NCBI GenBank assembly: GCA_963969495.1
Contig: OZ018323.1
Coordinates: 80,796,919-80,860,918, forward strand
Direction of reading: 5' to 3'
Origin: Ceratothoa steindachneri
Taxonomy: Eukaryota; Arthropoda; Malacostraca; Isopoda; Cymothoidae
DNA length: 64,000 nucleotides
Made by a program: the position numbers and the translations under genes. Numbering within the stretch: the first letter of the stretch is position 1; every line of letters starts with the position of its first letter. Of the stretch, positions 23,101 through 35,638 are shown piece after piece. The notes under the pieces were generated by a model, which worked only from the letters and a program-made list of their open reading frames with translations, did not search any database and was not told the DNA's origin.

Positions 23101-24050
23101 TTAAGTGTCTGAAAGGCACATCCATCCTATCTGTAAGTCTTCCCTCCATTTCGTCCGCAAATTCTCACATGTTCAATCACATTTTGATCGATGAAGCCTT
23201 GAGACTGATATTCATGCCTTCATCACCTCACGCTTAGACTACTGCAATTCTCTTCTGGTGAATCTTCCTTCTTTATCAGTTAGCCCCCTACAAATAGTTC
23301 AAAACTATGCTGCCGAGCTCCTCCTTCATCGCTCCCGGTTCTCTCCTCCGATGCCTTTGTTACAGGAGCTATATTGGTTACCTATTCGCTTCTGAACCAA
23401 CTATAAAAATCTTCTCATCACCTACAAAGAACTAAACCTCGAGGCTCCACCTTATCTCTTGCCGTCAAATCCTCGGAGATCCGGTTTAATCTCGCTCCCC
23501 TCCTGAACACTCCTTATTCTATCCTCTGCTCGATAGATGACCATTCCTTCTCAGTTTGTGTTCCTAGACTGTGGAATGCACTTCCAGCTGAAGTCCGATC
23601 CTCTCGCTCTCTAGCTACTTTTGAAAGTCTCCTGGACTCATCTCTTCAGACTTGCTTTCTCTTCCCTGTAAACTTTCCCTACACAAGCGGCGCTCTGGAA
23701 GGGCTAACAGCCCTGAAGGGCGTAATATAAATACATATTATTATCTGATGGATCAGGTTGACCTTGACCAACATGTTACCATCGGTGAAGCGAATCACCA
23801 GAAAGCATTTGAAGCCAGTGGGGTAAAAAATGCCAGGTAGTCTCTCAATGAAGGCCCCCGATGGAATCAACACTCGGCTTTGAACTTTGGTCTTGGTTTT
23901 GGCCCCATTAGGACCAGATATGATAATCTTGGCCTGGTTGCTTGCCGAAAGGGCAGCGGACCTGTAGGTCGCTGGAGCAGCTGCAGAATGAGAGGAACCT
24001 TTATTCCAGACCCTCTTTAGAAAGGAGAACAAGTGTGGAAAGGGTGGGTA
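20126..24050 (-). mobile_element. Old family A LINE copy in unit 1
   Basis: Degenerate copy read on the - strand. ORF1 remnant lies at 24,032-23,750 (LIPSGAFIERLPGIFYP near 23,870). Zinc-knuckle and proline-rich ORF1 regions lie at about 22,980-22,300, RT at 22,000-21,290 (NPLSINGITSMLLEDVL near 21,540), and RNase H at 20,820-20,380. The family 3' hairpin is at 20,134-20,162. There are many stops. The unoccupied target of the younger insertion seen in unit 2 lies at 20,805-20,812. Confidence 0.8.
23125..23745 (+). mobile_element. L2/CR1-like LINE 3' fragment
   Basis: The + strand carries the C-terminal end of a LINE reverse transcriptase: AFITSRLDYCNSLLVNLPS near 23,215, then VQNYAAELLLHRSRF, ELYWLPIRF and a decayed LWNALP region near 23,570. 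It is followed by a short 3' UTR and an ATT-rich tail (23,735-23,745). It interrupts unit 1 only. Relative to unit 2 it replaces about 100 bp (34,877-34,977), so either insertion came with a deletion or a conversion event followed. Confidence 0.75.
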
Positions 24051-24544
24051 AGATGTTGTGATAAAGAGAAATAGAGATAGGCGGGTCCACTAATAAGTAG
24101 TGAGTGATAACCTATTATTATCCTACCCTAGTGCTAGATGATCCCAGGATGGTATGCCGTTCACCAGGCCCCATGGCTACCGGACCTAACATTGTACAGG
24201 TAGAAACCTGCCTCCTGGTAGAAAGTGCAAGGAGAAAAAGTTGAATGGATAGCCATAATGATAATAATAATGAATAATACTTATAATAATAATTAAATAT
24301 TAAATGCTACTAATAATAAATAACCTAATACTAAAAAATAATCATGATGATAATAATAAAAAGGTAAAGTACTGATTAAAGGTGGAGGAGAAAGGACAGC
24401 AAGAACTTTCCTAGGCGATAGTCATAGAACTGGTTGCATAAGGGAAAAAGAGGGAATGCTCGAGCAATTAGCAAAGTTCAAGTCAACTCAGTGAGCCAAG
24501 AAGTGGACCGAGAGGAAGTGAAGGTCCTCAAGATCAACAGACTA

Positions 24545-25735
24545 TGGAAATTTTGGATTTCATAGAAGCAATGATAGGAAATTGTATGTATAAATTTTTA
24601 TTTTAGAAAATCATCAGTGATAAAAAATAATTGGCAGTGTTAAAGTAGTTTATATGTCAACTCCAAAGTAGGAGGCACATAAATGAATTGGCAATCATCA
24701 CCCACCCCTACATAAGAGATTTGGTTGCCTAGGAGCCTCTGCTGACATGGCTGGACTCTCCTTTGCAGCCCCCACATACTTTCAGTAATCTTCTTTGTCA
24801 ACTTGATCCTACAATAAAGCAGCTATGGTTCAAGATCGAACTGAGCAGAACAGATAAAAGGAGAAGACTAAACACAGGGACAATGTGGAGAGTAGGTAGC
24901 CATAGTAACCTGATGGCAACCAAATTGTGCGATTTGTGGATTGAATGGAAATTTTGATCCTGGAAAGCACCTAGAGCAAGAACTGGTTCAAATTTCATGC
25001 ACTAATTTAAAATGAATAAAGTATGCAACAATACTTCTATCCTCTATGATATCAAATAAAAACCTCCAACTTGAAGTAGAGATGCCCCCGCCATTATCAA
25101 GTAGTGACCAGTGATTCGGATCACATGTAAAATTGCAGGTTTCTCCAAATATATAGTAAAAACAAAATAAGTACATATGGGTGGTAAAACACCAAAATTA
25201 TCAACCAGCCTGTGGAAATGATCAGATGCTTTCGCGTTGCTAATTACCACCCAATTTGAAAAGAATTAAAAGAAATATTATAGATGGTCCTTACGCAGGA
25301 GATTTTGGGGCATCAACAGGAGGAACTGAGGAATCTGGATTCTTAGCTTTTCGCCCTCTTGTGGTGCGGGTTCTGCAAATAATAGAAAACTCAAAATATT
25401 CAAGGACTTTATTTGTGGGGACTGGAGGAAATGCGGATATTATTTTAAGTTCATTTATGGGGATCAAACATCTCTCAAGGAAAAATGATTTTACAAATCA
25501 CTGGATGAATTGTATCATGCATAAGTGCCTGTGGTCCAGGATTTTTCTGCCCTTTCTTTACAGCCCCAATCTGGCAAACTCATATCAACGGCATAAGTGA
25601 ATGTAATTACAATATACACAAAAAGAAGGAAGCACAATGTGAATTGTGGGGGAAGGGAAAGAACCTGTCCCCACTACAAGGGAGATGAGGGTAGCAACAA
25701 TGCTCATCCTAGTACCGAAACAGCTATTCTTTATG
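24545..25735. other. Anonymous segment of tandem unit 2
   Basis: Counterpart of 18,993-20,125, without the SINE insertion. The + strand frame at 25256-25600 differs from its unit 1 counterpart at a single residue (isoleucine for threonine near the start). No gene is supported. Confidence 0.45.
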
Positions 25736-25736
25736 A

Positions 25737-26419
25737 AACCATCTGGCAACTGCCTACTAGGGCATAGGTCGCCATAATCTTAGTCTAATGATAGGCTAAA
25801 TAAAAAACAAAAAACCCCAGACCAAAAAGGCTGCTCTGGCGTCAGGGGTAGTAAGCCTCCCTCGGCACAGCAAAGAATATGTGACAACAATAAGGAAGCC
25901 AATGTTCATGGACTCGATGGCCCACTCATGCCCTGCAATTCTTTCATTTCGAGCAATGGGGAAGATGATCTAGACATTCACCCAGCTTGCCGCAACCGTG
26001 GTATCACAGAGTGCAGACCAGGGGTGTGGAGATATCAATGCCCCAAGAGCATTCATGGCACTTTGTGAGGCTTTAAAGACCATTAGCTGGAATCCAAATA
26101 GGGCACGAAAGGTTATCTACTATACTGAATGGTGCATTGCAACCAGTACGGCGAAAAGAAAGATGCAGCACCTGGTAAAGCACAAATAATTTGAAAAACA
26201 AGTCATATGGCTTGGAAGCCAACTTTCTCCTGGGACTTGGATGAGTCGGTATGCACAAACATAGATACAGCGAGACACGAAGTTTGCACCAAAAAGTTAG
26301 AAGCGATTATGACAACGGCTGTGAAATTTGGGGGAGCAGAGACGTGGGGACAAATAGTCTAAGGCATTAGCCTTCAGGATTGCAACCTGGGCAGAAGGCG
26401 AGGTACCACTAGCCAGAGA
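25737..26419 (-). mobile_element. Old family A LINE copy in unit 2, 3' part
   Basis: 3' hairpin (25,745-25,773) and RNase H remnant of the old copy, cut at 26,419 by the younger LINE. The other half resumes at 32,097. It ends with AGAGA, the target-site duplication. Confidence 0.85.
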
Positions 26420-26623
26420 TTTTTTTTTTTTTAAGAGCTCATCTGGCGACTGCCTACTTGGGCATTAGTCGCCGTATTAAAACTGGCCTAGTTCTAGGCT
26501 ACTTTAAAATAAAATTAAAGAGAAAAAGAAAAAGAAAAAAAAAACACCCCAAAAGGGGGAAAGGAAGCAAGCTGGTGCGCCGGGAAGAGCGTGCAAATAA
26601 AGAAAAAAACAAACAAACCTTGC

Positions 26624-29600
26624 TTAAATAATAGGGAGAAGGCCGGCCACCCCCAAGAAGTCAACAAGTCCACAAGTCAATGTGCACGAATCTGAACCGA
26701 GCACAAGGGACAGGCGGTAGAGACCCCGCTCATCCCGGTACTGGGACAGGTATCGTGCGCGAAGATCACCCAGACTGGGACATTCGACACGAATGTGCCA
26801 AACAGTCTGGGGGACGACGCAGTCGTTGCAATAGGGTGCCGGCGAGCGCTCCATCAAATAGCGATGCGTCACACGAGTGTGTCCGATTCGGAGACGGACA
26901 GAAAGTAACCTGAAGCCGCCGCGGCATTGGGGGATAGGTCCATGGGAACAGTCGCGGCGAAATAGCACGCAACTTTAAGTTCCCTTCGACCGTCTCCCAT
27001 CTTCTTTGCCAAGCAGTCCGAAGAGCTGCCCGTATTCCTGCCATGTAGTCGGTGTGAGGAAGAGCGAAACGCTGGTCCGGTCGCAGAGTCCTCGCGGACT
27101 CTTTGGCGCCCTCATTCCCCGCAATTCCTACATGTCCAGGAACCCAGCAGAAGATAATCTCGACATCTGCCCGGCTCGCCAAAACCGTGGCGTCACGGAT
27201 ATCGCGAACCAGGGGATGCGTTGATTCCAATGCCCCGAGAGCACTCAGGGCGCTTTGTGAGTCGCTATAGATCACAATCCGGTCCCCGAACCGGGCACGT
27301 CGCGTAATCTCCCGTACCGAGTGGTGTATTGCCACCAGCTCGGCCGTGAAGACAGCGCAGCGCCTGGTAAAGCGCCGCTGACTTCAAACTGAGGGGATAC
27401 GGCGTGGAAGCCGACCCCCTCTTGGGACTTGGAGCCATCCGTATACACTGGCACGGTTCCAGCGTGACACGATGTGTGCTCCAAAAAGGTCGAACGCAAT
27501 ACTCCCGGCGCAGTACAAGCTTTGGGAGCAGAGGCGTGGCGACAAATAGCCAAATGTGGTACCCTCCAGGGTGGCGTCCTGGGCAGAACCAGGGGCGCCA
27601 CCGGCCCGAGAGCTATATCTACCTCTCGAAGGAGTTTCCTGGCCCTAAACCCAAAGGGCTTAGGGTATGACTGGCGTCTCTCGGCGGCATAGACACCATC
27701 GAGATCAGCTGCGGATGCAGTGAGAGGTGTTAGCGACTGAGGGAGGCGCCGGGCTCGCGCGTACAGGCGAGTGATGCACTGCACGCGGCGCAGAGCGAGT
27801 GGCATCTCCCCAGCATCGACCAACAGGCTCTCAATAGGGAAAGTGCGGAAGGCACCGGTCGAAAGGCGAAGGCCGGTGTGGTGGATCGAATCCACCTTCC
27901 GCAATAAACGCTCGGCTGCGGATGCATAAAACTCGCATCCGTAGTCGAGCTTCGAGCGAACAAAGGATCGATAAAAAAGTAGGGCAGTAGCCCTATCAGC
28001 GCCCCAAGCGCGGAACGTCACGGAACGGAGAATGTCCATGGCGCGGGTACAAGAGACCCTAAGGCTGCGAATATGAGCCTCCCAGGTGAGGCGTTGGTCG
28101 AATACAAGACCAAGGAAACGGTGCGACTCCACCACATCCAGGCGCACCCCAATTAAGAAACAAATCTGGGTCGGGGTGAAGCCGTGGATGGCGGCATAAG
28201 TGCACCACCTTAGTCTTGGCCAAAGAAAACCGAAACCAGTGCGTTTCGGCATAGCGAGAGACGCGGTTCAATGCCTGTTGGAGTCGACGCTCCAGAGTTG
28301 GCATCTGGGCCGCGCCAAAAGAGATCGAAAGGTCGTCCACGTAGAGCGTAGCGAGAACATCTTCCGGCAGAACCGCGGTGACGCCGTTGATGCTCAGGGC
28401 AAAGAGTGTGACACTGAGGACACTTCCCTGCTCCTCTGGGCCGGGGAGAGCTCCCCCCACCCGTACGCGGAATCGACGATCTCGCAAAAATTCAGATATA
28501 AACATTGGGAGGCGTCCTCTCGCCCCCATCGTGTGGAGTCTCCATGATACCGTATCGCCATGCGGTATCATAGGCCTTCTCCAGATCGAAAAAGACCGTG
28601 GCGTAGTGCTGTCTACGAAGGAAAGCCTGGCAGACGGCATTTTCCAGTCGGAGCAGAGCATCCGACGTGGAGTGTAACTTGCGGAAGCCGCACTGTGCGG
28701 AAGACAGATGGTCTCCGCTGTCCAGGAAAAAGGCTAATCTAACATTTACCAATTTCTCCATCAACTTGCACACGCAAGAGGTTAGAGAGATTGGGCGGAA
28801 ACCGGTCGGAGTAGAGTGATCTCTCCCCGGTTTGCGAAAGGCGAGCACAGTAGCGATTCGCCAAGAGTCTGGGAGAAGACCTTCCACCCAGATCCTGTTA
28901 AACAAATCTAACAGAAAGGCCATGCCTCGCTCACCCAGGTGTCGAAGCATGGCGTACGGGACATCGTCCGGACCATGGGCGGTGTCCGCGCACGAAGCGA
29001 GGGCGGAACGTAACTCACTCACAGTAAACTTGTCGTTGAAGGGTTCTCCGCCTCTGGAGGTAAAGTCCAGGCGGCGGCCTTCCGCGACATCACGACGTGC
29101 ATTGAATGCTGGCGGAGCAGCCTCACGGCTAGAGAATGCGGAAAAAGCAGTCGCTAAGGATTCCGCCACGGACGCGGGGTCCGAGATTGCGGTCCCATTC
29201 TCCTGGAGAACGGGAGGGGGGTCCTGCGAGAACTTGCCCCGAATCCTTTTGACTCGCTTCCACACCTCAGCTAAAGGGTCTTCCCGTTAAGTGAAGACAC
29301 GTATGCCCGCCAAGAAAAGCGGCGGGCATGCTTCGAAATATACCGGAACCTAGCCCTAGCCCGACGAAATTCAGCGACAGTGACATCGTTCGAGCGCGCT
29401 TATAGCGCATGTAGGCATAACGCTTCTGTTTGAGTGCCGTCTCACACTCGGCCGACCACCATGGGAGTGGTCGGCGTGCAAAACGGCCAGACGTCCTAGG
29501 AATAGTAGTCAGGCCCACGGCGATGAGGTTGCCGGAGAACTCAACGGCCTCATCTACCGACCTAAACTCCTCGACTGTGATAGAGAATTCAGTCATTTCC

Positions 29601-30399
29601 TGAAATGCAGGCCACCGCGCCCGCGCCAAGCACCACCGAGGTGGTCGTTCAGGCGGCAGTTGCCCTGAAAATGATATTTGAATGGGAAAGTGATCACTAC
29701 CATATGGGTCATCGACCACCCCCCAATCAAAATCAGGCTGTGCATCCGAGGAGCCCAAAGATAGGTCAAGGCAAGAAAATGAAGCGGTTCTCGGACAGTG
29801 ATGCGTAAACTCATCTCAAGCTCTTCGATCTGATCGGCAAGGACTTGTCCCCTGGGATTTATGGAGTAATCTCCCCAGAGAGGATGCCTGCCGTTCAGAT
29901 CTCCAAGCAAGAGATAGGGCCTCGGCAACCGTGCCACGACGCGGTGGAAGTCCCCCGCGTCGAAGTCAGCTGACGGTGGAATGTACGCAGAAATGATAGT
30001 ATACCTCCTATCCAGGTGCAGCTGCACAGCCACTGCCTGAAAGGAGGTATCTAAAGAGAAAGGAAGAACGGAGACATGATGCTGGGTGTAAACCGCGCAT
30101 CCCCCAGCCCGGCCATCCCGCGGTGGTAGGGTCGCCAGACCCTTATACCCCGGGAGGGCAGGCAGGGGGCACGCGCCTAGCATGGTCTCCTGCAAAAAGA
30201 TAGCTAACGGCGAACGGGACGAGACGAGCCTCCGCAGCTCCTCCCAGTTGGCCCGGAGTCCACGGCAATTCCATTGAAGGAATATGCCCTCCAGGCCTAG
30301 CTCGGAGGAGAGGCGGGGGCCCTCCTCGAACTGAAGACCCTCACGGGAATGGCCGTACGCTTCCCAGGGGCAGAACCCCGGGCGCTGTTGGCCCGACAA
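26624..30399 (-). pseudogene. Family A ORF2 (endonuclease, RT, RNase H), younger copy
   Basis: ORF2 of an I-group LINE in several frames. The AP endonuclease (30,399-29,690) has QWNCRGLRAN, FLQET, GDLNGRHPLWGD and, after a frameshift, YGSDHFPIQISF. The reverse transcriptase (29,265-28,060) has GPDDVPYAMLRHL, FRPISLTSCVCKLMEKLV, FFDLEKAYDTAW and the catalytic LYVDDLSISF (YVDD at 28,343-28,332). RNase H (27,440-27,020) has VPVYTDGSKS, IVIYSDSQSALS and FCWVPGHVGIAGNEG. The C-terminal zinc motif CNDCVVPQTVWHIRVEC lies near 26,840. The frameshifts preclude an intact product, but all catalytic motifs are still readable. Confidence 0.88.
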
Positions 30400-31961
30400 A
30401 GCGCTGAAGGCGAGGTCGCCTTCGAGGACTTATTGGGGGAGGTTGGGCTCGCCATGCGAGTCTTTTCTTCCCTCCGCCTCGAAACCTTAGGCGGGCGTTG
30501 CGGCTTCGGAGGCGGGGGGCCCTCTTTTCGAGGAACCACCGTCTTCGAGCCACTCGCTCAACCTCGAGCGTCGGCGAAGGAGCCGAAGCTCCTTTGTTGC
30601 TGTCCTCCTTTCGGGGGGCAGCGTTAGGAACCCTGGAAGATGGCCTAGCGACCATCTTCAAGGGTGTTGCCTCCTGTGAGTCTAACGACTCGGTGGAGGC
30701 GCGTGGCCGTTTCGCCTTACGGAAAACGGTCACGCTGGGGAAAGAGGGGGGAGCCCTGGTTTTAGCCGGGGCTGGGTGTGAACCCATTTTGCCGCCAGAT
30801 TTACCAGGGAAGCGCCCGGTTGTAGTAGAGCCCGCAGAAGGGCTCCGAATGGGCGCGGAAACAACCGTGCTCTTTGGCCTGGATGGGCCAGGAGCAGAGG
30901 GTGCTTTTCTAACTATTGAGGCATATGACGTCCCAGGCAGAGCCGGGCGCGCCAGGACCAAGTCCTTAGCCTCGCGGAATGAGTCAATTCTGGGCCTGAA
31001 CGGCCAGGATTTCTTTCTCAAGGAGAAATGCACCACATTGCTTCGAAGAAGCAGGGTGCGGCTCTCCGCAATTGACACACTTGGCCACACACGATTTGGA
31101 CTTATCGTGTGCGACCTTGGAGCAATTTACACAGACTTCGGGTGACCCCGATTTTGCACGTCAACATGATCGATTCGTATGGCCGAAGCGGTGACAGTAA
31201 CAGCACCGCCGCGGCAGTTGCACGAATGCCTTCACGCGGTAGCGGTACCAACCGGCACGCACCGACTCAGGGAGCTTGTCACAGTCGAACGTGACGAAGA
31301 GTGTAGGGGTGGGTCTCGCGGTCCCTCCTTGTTTTCTCATCACACGTTCGACCTTGACCGCCCCATGGTCGGCCAGCTCTAGGGTGATGTCCTCAATGGA
31401 GTAGTCAACGAGTTCCCTCGCATAAACTACTCCTTTCACAAAGTTCATGGTAGAGTACGGCGTCACACTCACCGGGGTGCCATGAAGTGTCCGAAGAGCA
31501 CCTATCTTGGCCGCCTCGGCGGGATTCGCCAGAAGGCTCCCGTCCGAGAAACGGGTTACCTTCGGCTCTCTACCAATTGCACTAGCTAATCCTCTCCTCT
31601 GATGGATCATGTTGCCCTTGGACAACATGGTGCCATCAGTGGAGCAAATGACGAGGAAGCGTTTGAAGCCAGCGGGCTCGAAAACGCCAGGTAACCTCTG
31701 AATCAGGGGCCCCGATGTCATCGAGGCTCCGCCCTGTGCATTCTTGGTGTTAGTCTTAGTCAGGGGCTCCGCACACGAGGGGGTAGAGGGGCCGGATGTG
31801 CCGATCTTGGCTTGGTCGCCTACCAAAGTGGTAGCAGGCCCATCCGTCCCCGCAGCCCCCGCGGATGGAGAGGAGCCCCGAGTCTTCTTCGTCCTTTTCT
31901 TTTTAGGAGAGGAGGGCGGGGAATGAACCCGCTTCTCACCTCCGCCGGTAGAAGCCCCCAT
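30341..31961 (-). pseudogene. Family A ORF1 (zinc-knuckle nucleic-acid-binding protein), younger copy
   Basis: ORF1 proteins of I-group LINEs bind the element RNA. The first frame (31961-31161) runs through an acidic/basic N-terminus (STGGGEKRVHSPPSSPKKKR), a conserved folded stretch (LIQRLPGVFEPAGFKRFL, ADHGAVKVERVMRK) and the first zinc knuckle (CCYCHRFGHTNRSC, pattern CX2CX4HX4C). A TGA follows directly. Past it the same frame continues through two more knuckles (CVNCSKVAH, CVNCGEPHPASSKQC), then shifts near 30,990 into the frame of 31,090-30,341 with the proline/serine-rich C-terminus. At least one stop and one frameshift make it non-functional. The true N-terminus is lost to the 5' truncation. 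Confidence 0.8.
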
Positions 31962-32096
31962 GCCAGATGGGCCGGCCTCAGCCAGGTCCCTCTCCGAAAT
32001 GGAGAAGGTCCTGGTAGTCGTAGGGGCACCTGTCGGAGGAGATCCCTCCCCTCCTTTTACTGCCTCGGAGCCCTCGGCCGTTTGAGGGGGTAGCTA

Positions 32097-35000
32097 AGAG
32101 AGCTACACCTAAGCTCTCAAAGGAGTTTCCTAGTTGGCCTAGAGTATCATTGTCGTCTCTTGACGGCTTAGGCACCATCGAGATCGGCTGCGAAGGGAGG
32201 GAGAGCCATTGGCGAATGAGGGAGGCACCACTTTCACACATACAAGTACATAATGAATTGTGTACAGCACAAAACAAGTGGCATTTCCCTGGAATAAACC
32301 TGGGAAGTGTGGAAGGCATCGGCCACTTTCTACAACACACACACAACTGCGGATGCATTAAACCCACATCCATAGTCAATCTTCAAGCGAACAAAATATT
32401 GGTAGAAAAGTAAGGCAGTAGCTCTATCAGCACTGTCTTGAACATCACATAATGAAGAATGTCCATGGTGCAGGTACAAGAGACTATTAGAATGTATGTA
32501 TGTATAAGCCTCACAGGTAAGGCTTTTTCCTTAAACAAGACCAAGAAAATTGTGTGAATCCACCATTTTCAGATGAGCTTCATTTAGCCATAAGTCTGTC
32601 TTGGGCTGGAACTATGGATGATGGCAGAAGTGCACCACCTTACTCTTAGACAAGGAAAAATGAAATCAAAGCGCTTTGACATGGGAGAGAAATGTGGTTC
32701 AATGACTTGGAGTAGACACTCCAGATTTGGCATCTGAGCTGCACCAAAAGAGGTCGAAAGGTCGCCCAAATGGAGTGCAGCGAGAACATCTTCCAGCAGC
32801 ATTGAGGTGATACCGTTGATGCTCAGGGGATTGTGACACTGAGGACACATACATGTTCCAATGCGCCAGAGAGGACTCCCTCCGACTCATATGTGGAATC
32901 GAGAATTTCGAAGAAATCCAGATCGATAAACGATGTAGAGTAGTGCTATCTATAAAGGAAGCCCCCCCCCCTCCCAGACAGCTTTTTCACTCAGAAACGA
33001 GCATCCGAGGTGGAGTGGAATTTGCGGATGCTGCAGGAAAAAGGTTAAACTAACATTGACTAATTTTTCCCTCAACTTGCACAGGCATGAGGTTGGAGAG
33101 ACTGGGATGAAACCAGTCAGAGTAGTGATATCTCAAGGGCTTCAAAATGTGAACATAATAGTCATTCACCAGAAATCAGGGCGGGTACCTTATGTGCAGA
33201 TCCTGTGGAACAGATCTAACATAAATGCCTTGACTCACTCAGCTAGCTTTTAAAGTGAGGCATACAGGACATAGTACAGACCAGGGGTGATGTTTGAGCA
33301 TTAAGTGAGAGTGGAATGCAACTCGGTCAATATAAACCTGTCTTCAAAGGGTTGCCTGTGTCTGGAGATACTCCAATAGTATGTACATTGAATGTTGGAG
33401 GATATCTCATTTAATAATGTGGAAAAAGACTAGTTAATTGATGCAGGGACCGAGATTGAAGACCGATTCTCCTGGAGAATGTGAGGAGGATCATGCAAGA
33501 ATTTGTCTGTAAAATCCTTTTTACTCACTCCCCCACCTCTGCAAAAGATGTTTCCATTATGCGAAATATAATGCTCAAGAGGAAGAGAGGCGATTTTTTT
33601 TAAAATAAAATGGAACTGAGCCATAGCTGGGTGTAAATCGACCATCCTTCTGCCCAACCCACATCCAATGGTGGTGGGCATGCAAAACCCTCATATCCTT
33701 AAGAGGGTGAGCACGGAGCCCCTGCTACGCATGATTTCTCCCCTCCCCCCAAAGAGTTAATGAAGATCGAGGGAAGAGGAGCATTTGCAACTTCTCTAAA
33801 TTGGCCAGAAGCATGTGTCAATTCCAACAAAGGACTATACCTTACAGGCATAGCTCGGAAATGCGGGAACGCTCTTCGAAGAAAAGAAATGGTTGTACAC
33901 TTCCCAGAGCAGGAACTATAGGCACTATCGCCTTCAAAAACATATGGGGCGAGACTGGGCTCGATATCACTCTTTTGATTCCTCCACCTTAAAACCTTTG
34001 GTGGGTTTCCCTCATTTGGAGAGTCCAGTCTCTAAACAACACAGCCCAGGATTGGGTAGGGGTGTAGCAGCCCAATCTTCCCTTTGCTGTCCTCCTATGG
34101 GGAGGGGGCAGCTTTAGAAACCAGGGAAGATGGCCTCCCCAACACCTTCAGGGGTGCTGCCTCCTGCGAGTCTAACGCCTCAGTGGAGGCACGCGACCGT
34201 TTTGCCTTATGGGAAATGGTGATACTGGGGGGGGGACCGTGGATTTAGCAGAGGATGTGTGAAGCTTTGTTACGGTCGCTCTATCAGGCGAGCATGGGGA
34301 AGGGGAAGGGAGTAGAAAACACATGAGGGTTTCAAATGGGCGTGGAAATGACCTTAACAGTAGGGCTGGAGGAGGAGGATGCTTTCCCCGCCTCGTAAAT
34401 TGAGGCATAAGACATCCAATGAAATACCAGGCACGTCAGGACCAAGTCTTAGCATTACCATGAGAGAGAATCTGCACCACATTCGTTATAAGAAGCGAGG
34501 TGCGGCTCTCACATTAACACACTTGGCCATACAGGATAGGGGCTTAACAAATATTACCTTGGAACAACTTACACAGACCAGGTAAACAGGACTTTGAATG
34601 TCTAGGCGAGTGATTTGTATGGCTAGGTGGCAGTAACACTTCTCCGCAGAAGTGGCACGAATGGCTACACGCGGTAACGATACCAACAAGCACGCACCGA
34701 GAGGGGAACCTCTCACTGTCAAATGTGACGAATCTCGAGGCCATTCCGTTTTCTCACACATTCAACCAGCTATAAAGTGATGTCTTCTAAGTAGTCCACA
34801 AGTTTGCTCACATTAAGTACTCATTTCATGAAGTGCATCAAACTCACTGACGAGTCGTTAAGTGTCTGAAGGGCACAAATTATGGTAGCCTAGGAGGGAT
34901 CTGGCGCATTAGCCAGAATGCTCCCATACTACAAACAGGACACCTTTGTGTCCACTCATGCTAGCTAATGCTCTCTTCTGATGGATCAGGTTGACCTTGA

Positions 35001-35280
35001 CCAACATGATACAATCAGTGGAGCGAATAACCAGAAAGTATTTGAAGCCAGTGGGGTAAAAAATGCCAGGTAGTGTCTCAATGAAGGCCCCCAAAGGAAT
35101 CAACACTCGGCTTTGAACTTTGGTCTTGGTTTCGGCCTCATTAGGACCAGATGTGCTAATCTTGGCCTGGTTGCTTGCCGAAAGGGCAGCGGACCTGTAG
35201 GTCGCTGGAGCAGCTGCGGAGTGAGAGGAACCTTTAGTCCAGACCCTCTTTAGACAAGAGAACAAGTGTGAAAAGGGGTG
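32097..35280 (-). mobile_element. Old family A LINE copy in unit 2, 5' part
   Basis: Continuation of the old copy past the younger insertion. RT remnants lie at 32,100-33,250 (NPLSINGITSMLLEDVL near 32,830) and an endonuclease remnant, absent from unit 1, at 33,300-33,850. ORF1 remains lie at 33,850-35,265 (ALSASNQAKISTSGPN near 35,170). The copy is heavily degraded. Confidence 0.8.
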
Positions 35281-35638
35281 GGTAAGATGTTATGTGATAA
35301 AGAGAAATAGATAGGCGGGTCCACTAATAAGTAGTGAGTGATAACCTATTATTATCCTACCCTAGTGCAAGATGATCCCAGGATGGTATGCAGTTCACCA
35401 GGCACCATGGTTACTTGAACTAACTTTGTACGGAAGGAAACCTGCCTCCTGGTAGAAAGTGCAAGGAGAAAAAGTTGAACAGATAGCCATAATGATAATA
35501 CTTGTGATAATAGTAAATAACATGCTACTAATAATAAATATCCTAATACTAAAAAATAATCATGATGATGATAATAAAAAGGTAAAGTGCTGATTAAAGA
35601 TGGAGGAGAAAGAATAGCAAGAACTTTGTCAGGCAAGA

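Larger units (their letters stand above)
18672..24417. repeat. Tandem segmental duplication, unit 1
   Basis: The first of three head-to-tail units. Each begins with GTCATAGAACTTG or GTCATAGAACTGG followed by TTGCATAA (18676, 24421, 35639) and joins an anonymous segment of about 1.3 kb to an old family A LINE on the - strand. Unit 1 is 5.75 kb and additionally carries a 155-bp SINE-like insertion (18828-18982) and an L2-like insertion (about 23125-23745). It lacks about 0.54 kb that unit 2 has at about 33,305-33,850. Confidence 0.85.
26420..32096 (-). mobile_element. Younger family A LINE, 5'-truncated, with target-site duplication
   Basis: A 5.68 kb element read on the - strand. It starts inside ORF1 (near 32,096, matching about 43,290 of the full-length copy) and ends with the 3' hairpin (26,445-26,473) and an A tail (T run at 26,420-26,432). 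It is flanked by AGAGA (26,415-26,419 and 32,097-32,101). Unit 1 keeps the unoccupied site CCAGAGAGCTACACC at 20,802-20,816. It therefore inserted after the tandem duplication, into an older copy of its own family in the same orientation. Confidence 0.93.
24418..35638. repeat. Tandem segmental duplication, unit 2 (with LINE insert)
   Basis: The second head-to-tail unit, 11.2 kb, or about 5.55 kb once the 26420-32096 LINE is removed. Similarity to unit 1 is uneven. Roughly 19,350-22,440 against 24,960-26,419 plus 32,097-34,220 is almost identical, while the flanks (18,990-19,350; 22,540-24,400) differ at roughly one base in ten and by several indels. These impressions come from reading, not from an alignment. 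Confidence 0.85.

Noticed and set aside
28200..29290. Long + strand frames opposite the LINE ORF2 (also 39618-40319, 30498-31145)
   Set aside because: They are antisense shadows of GC-rich LINE coding sequence and share no feature with known proteins.
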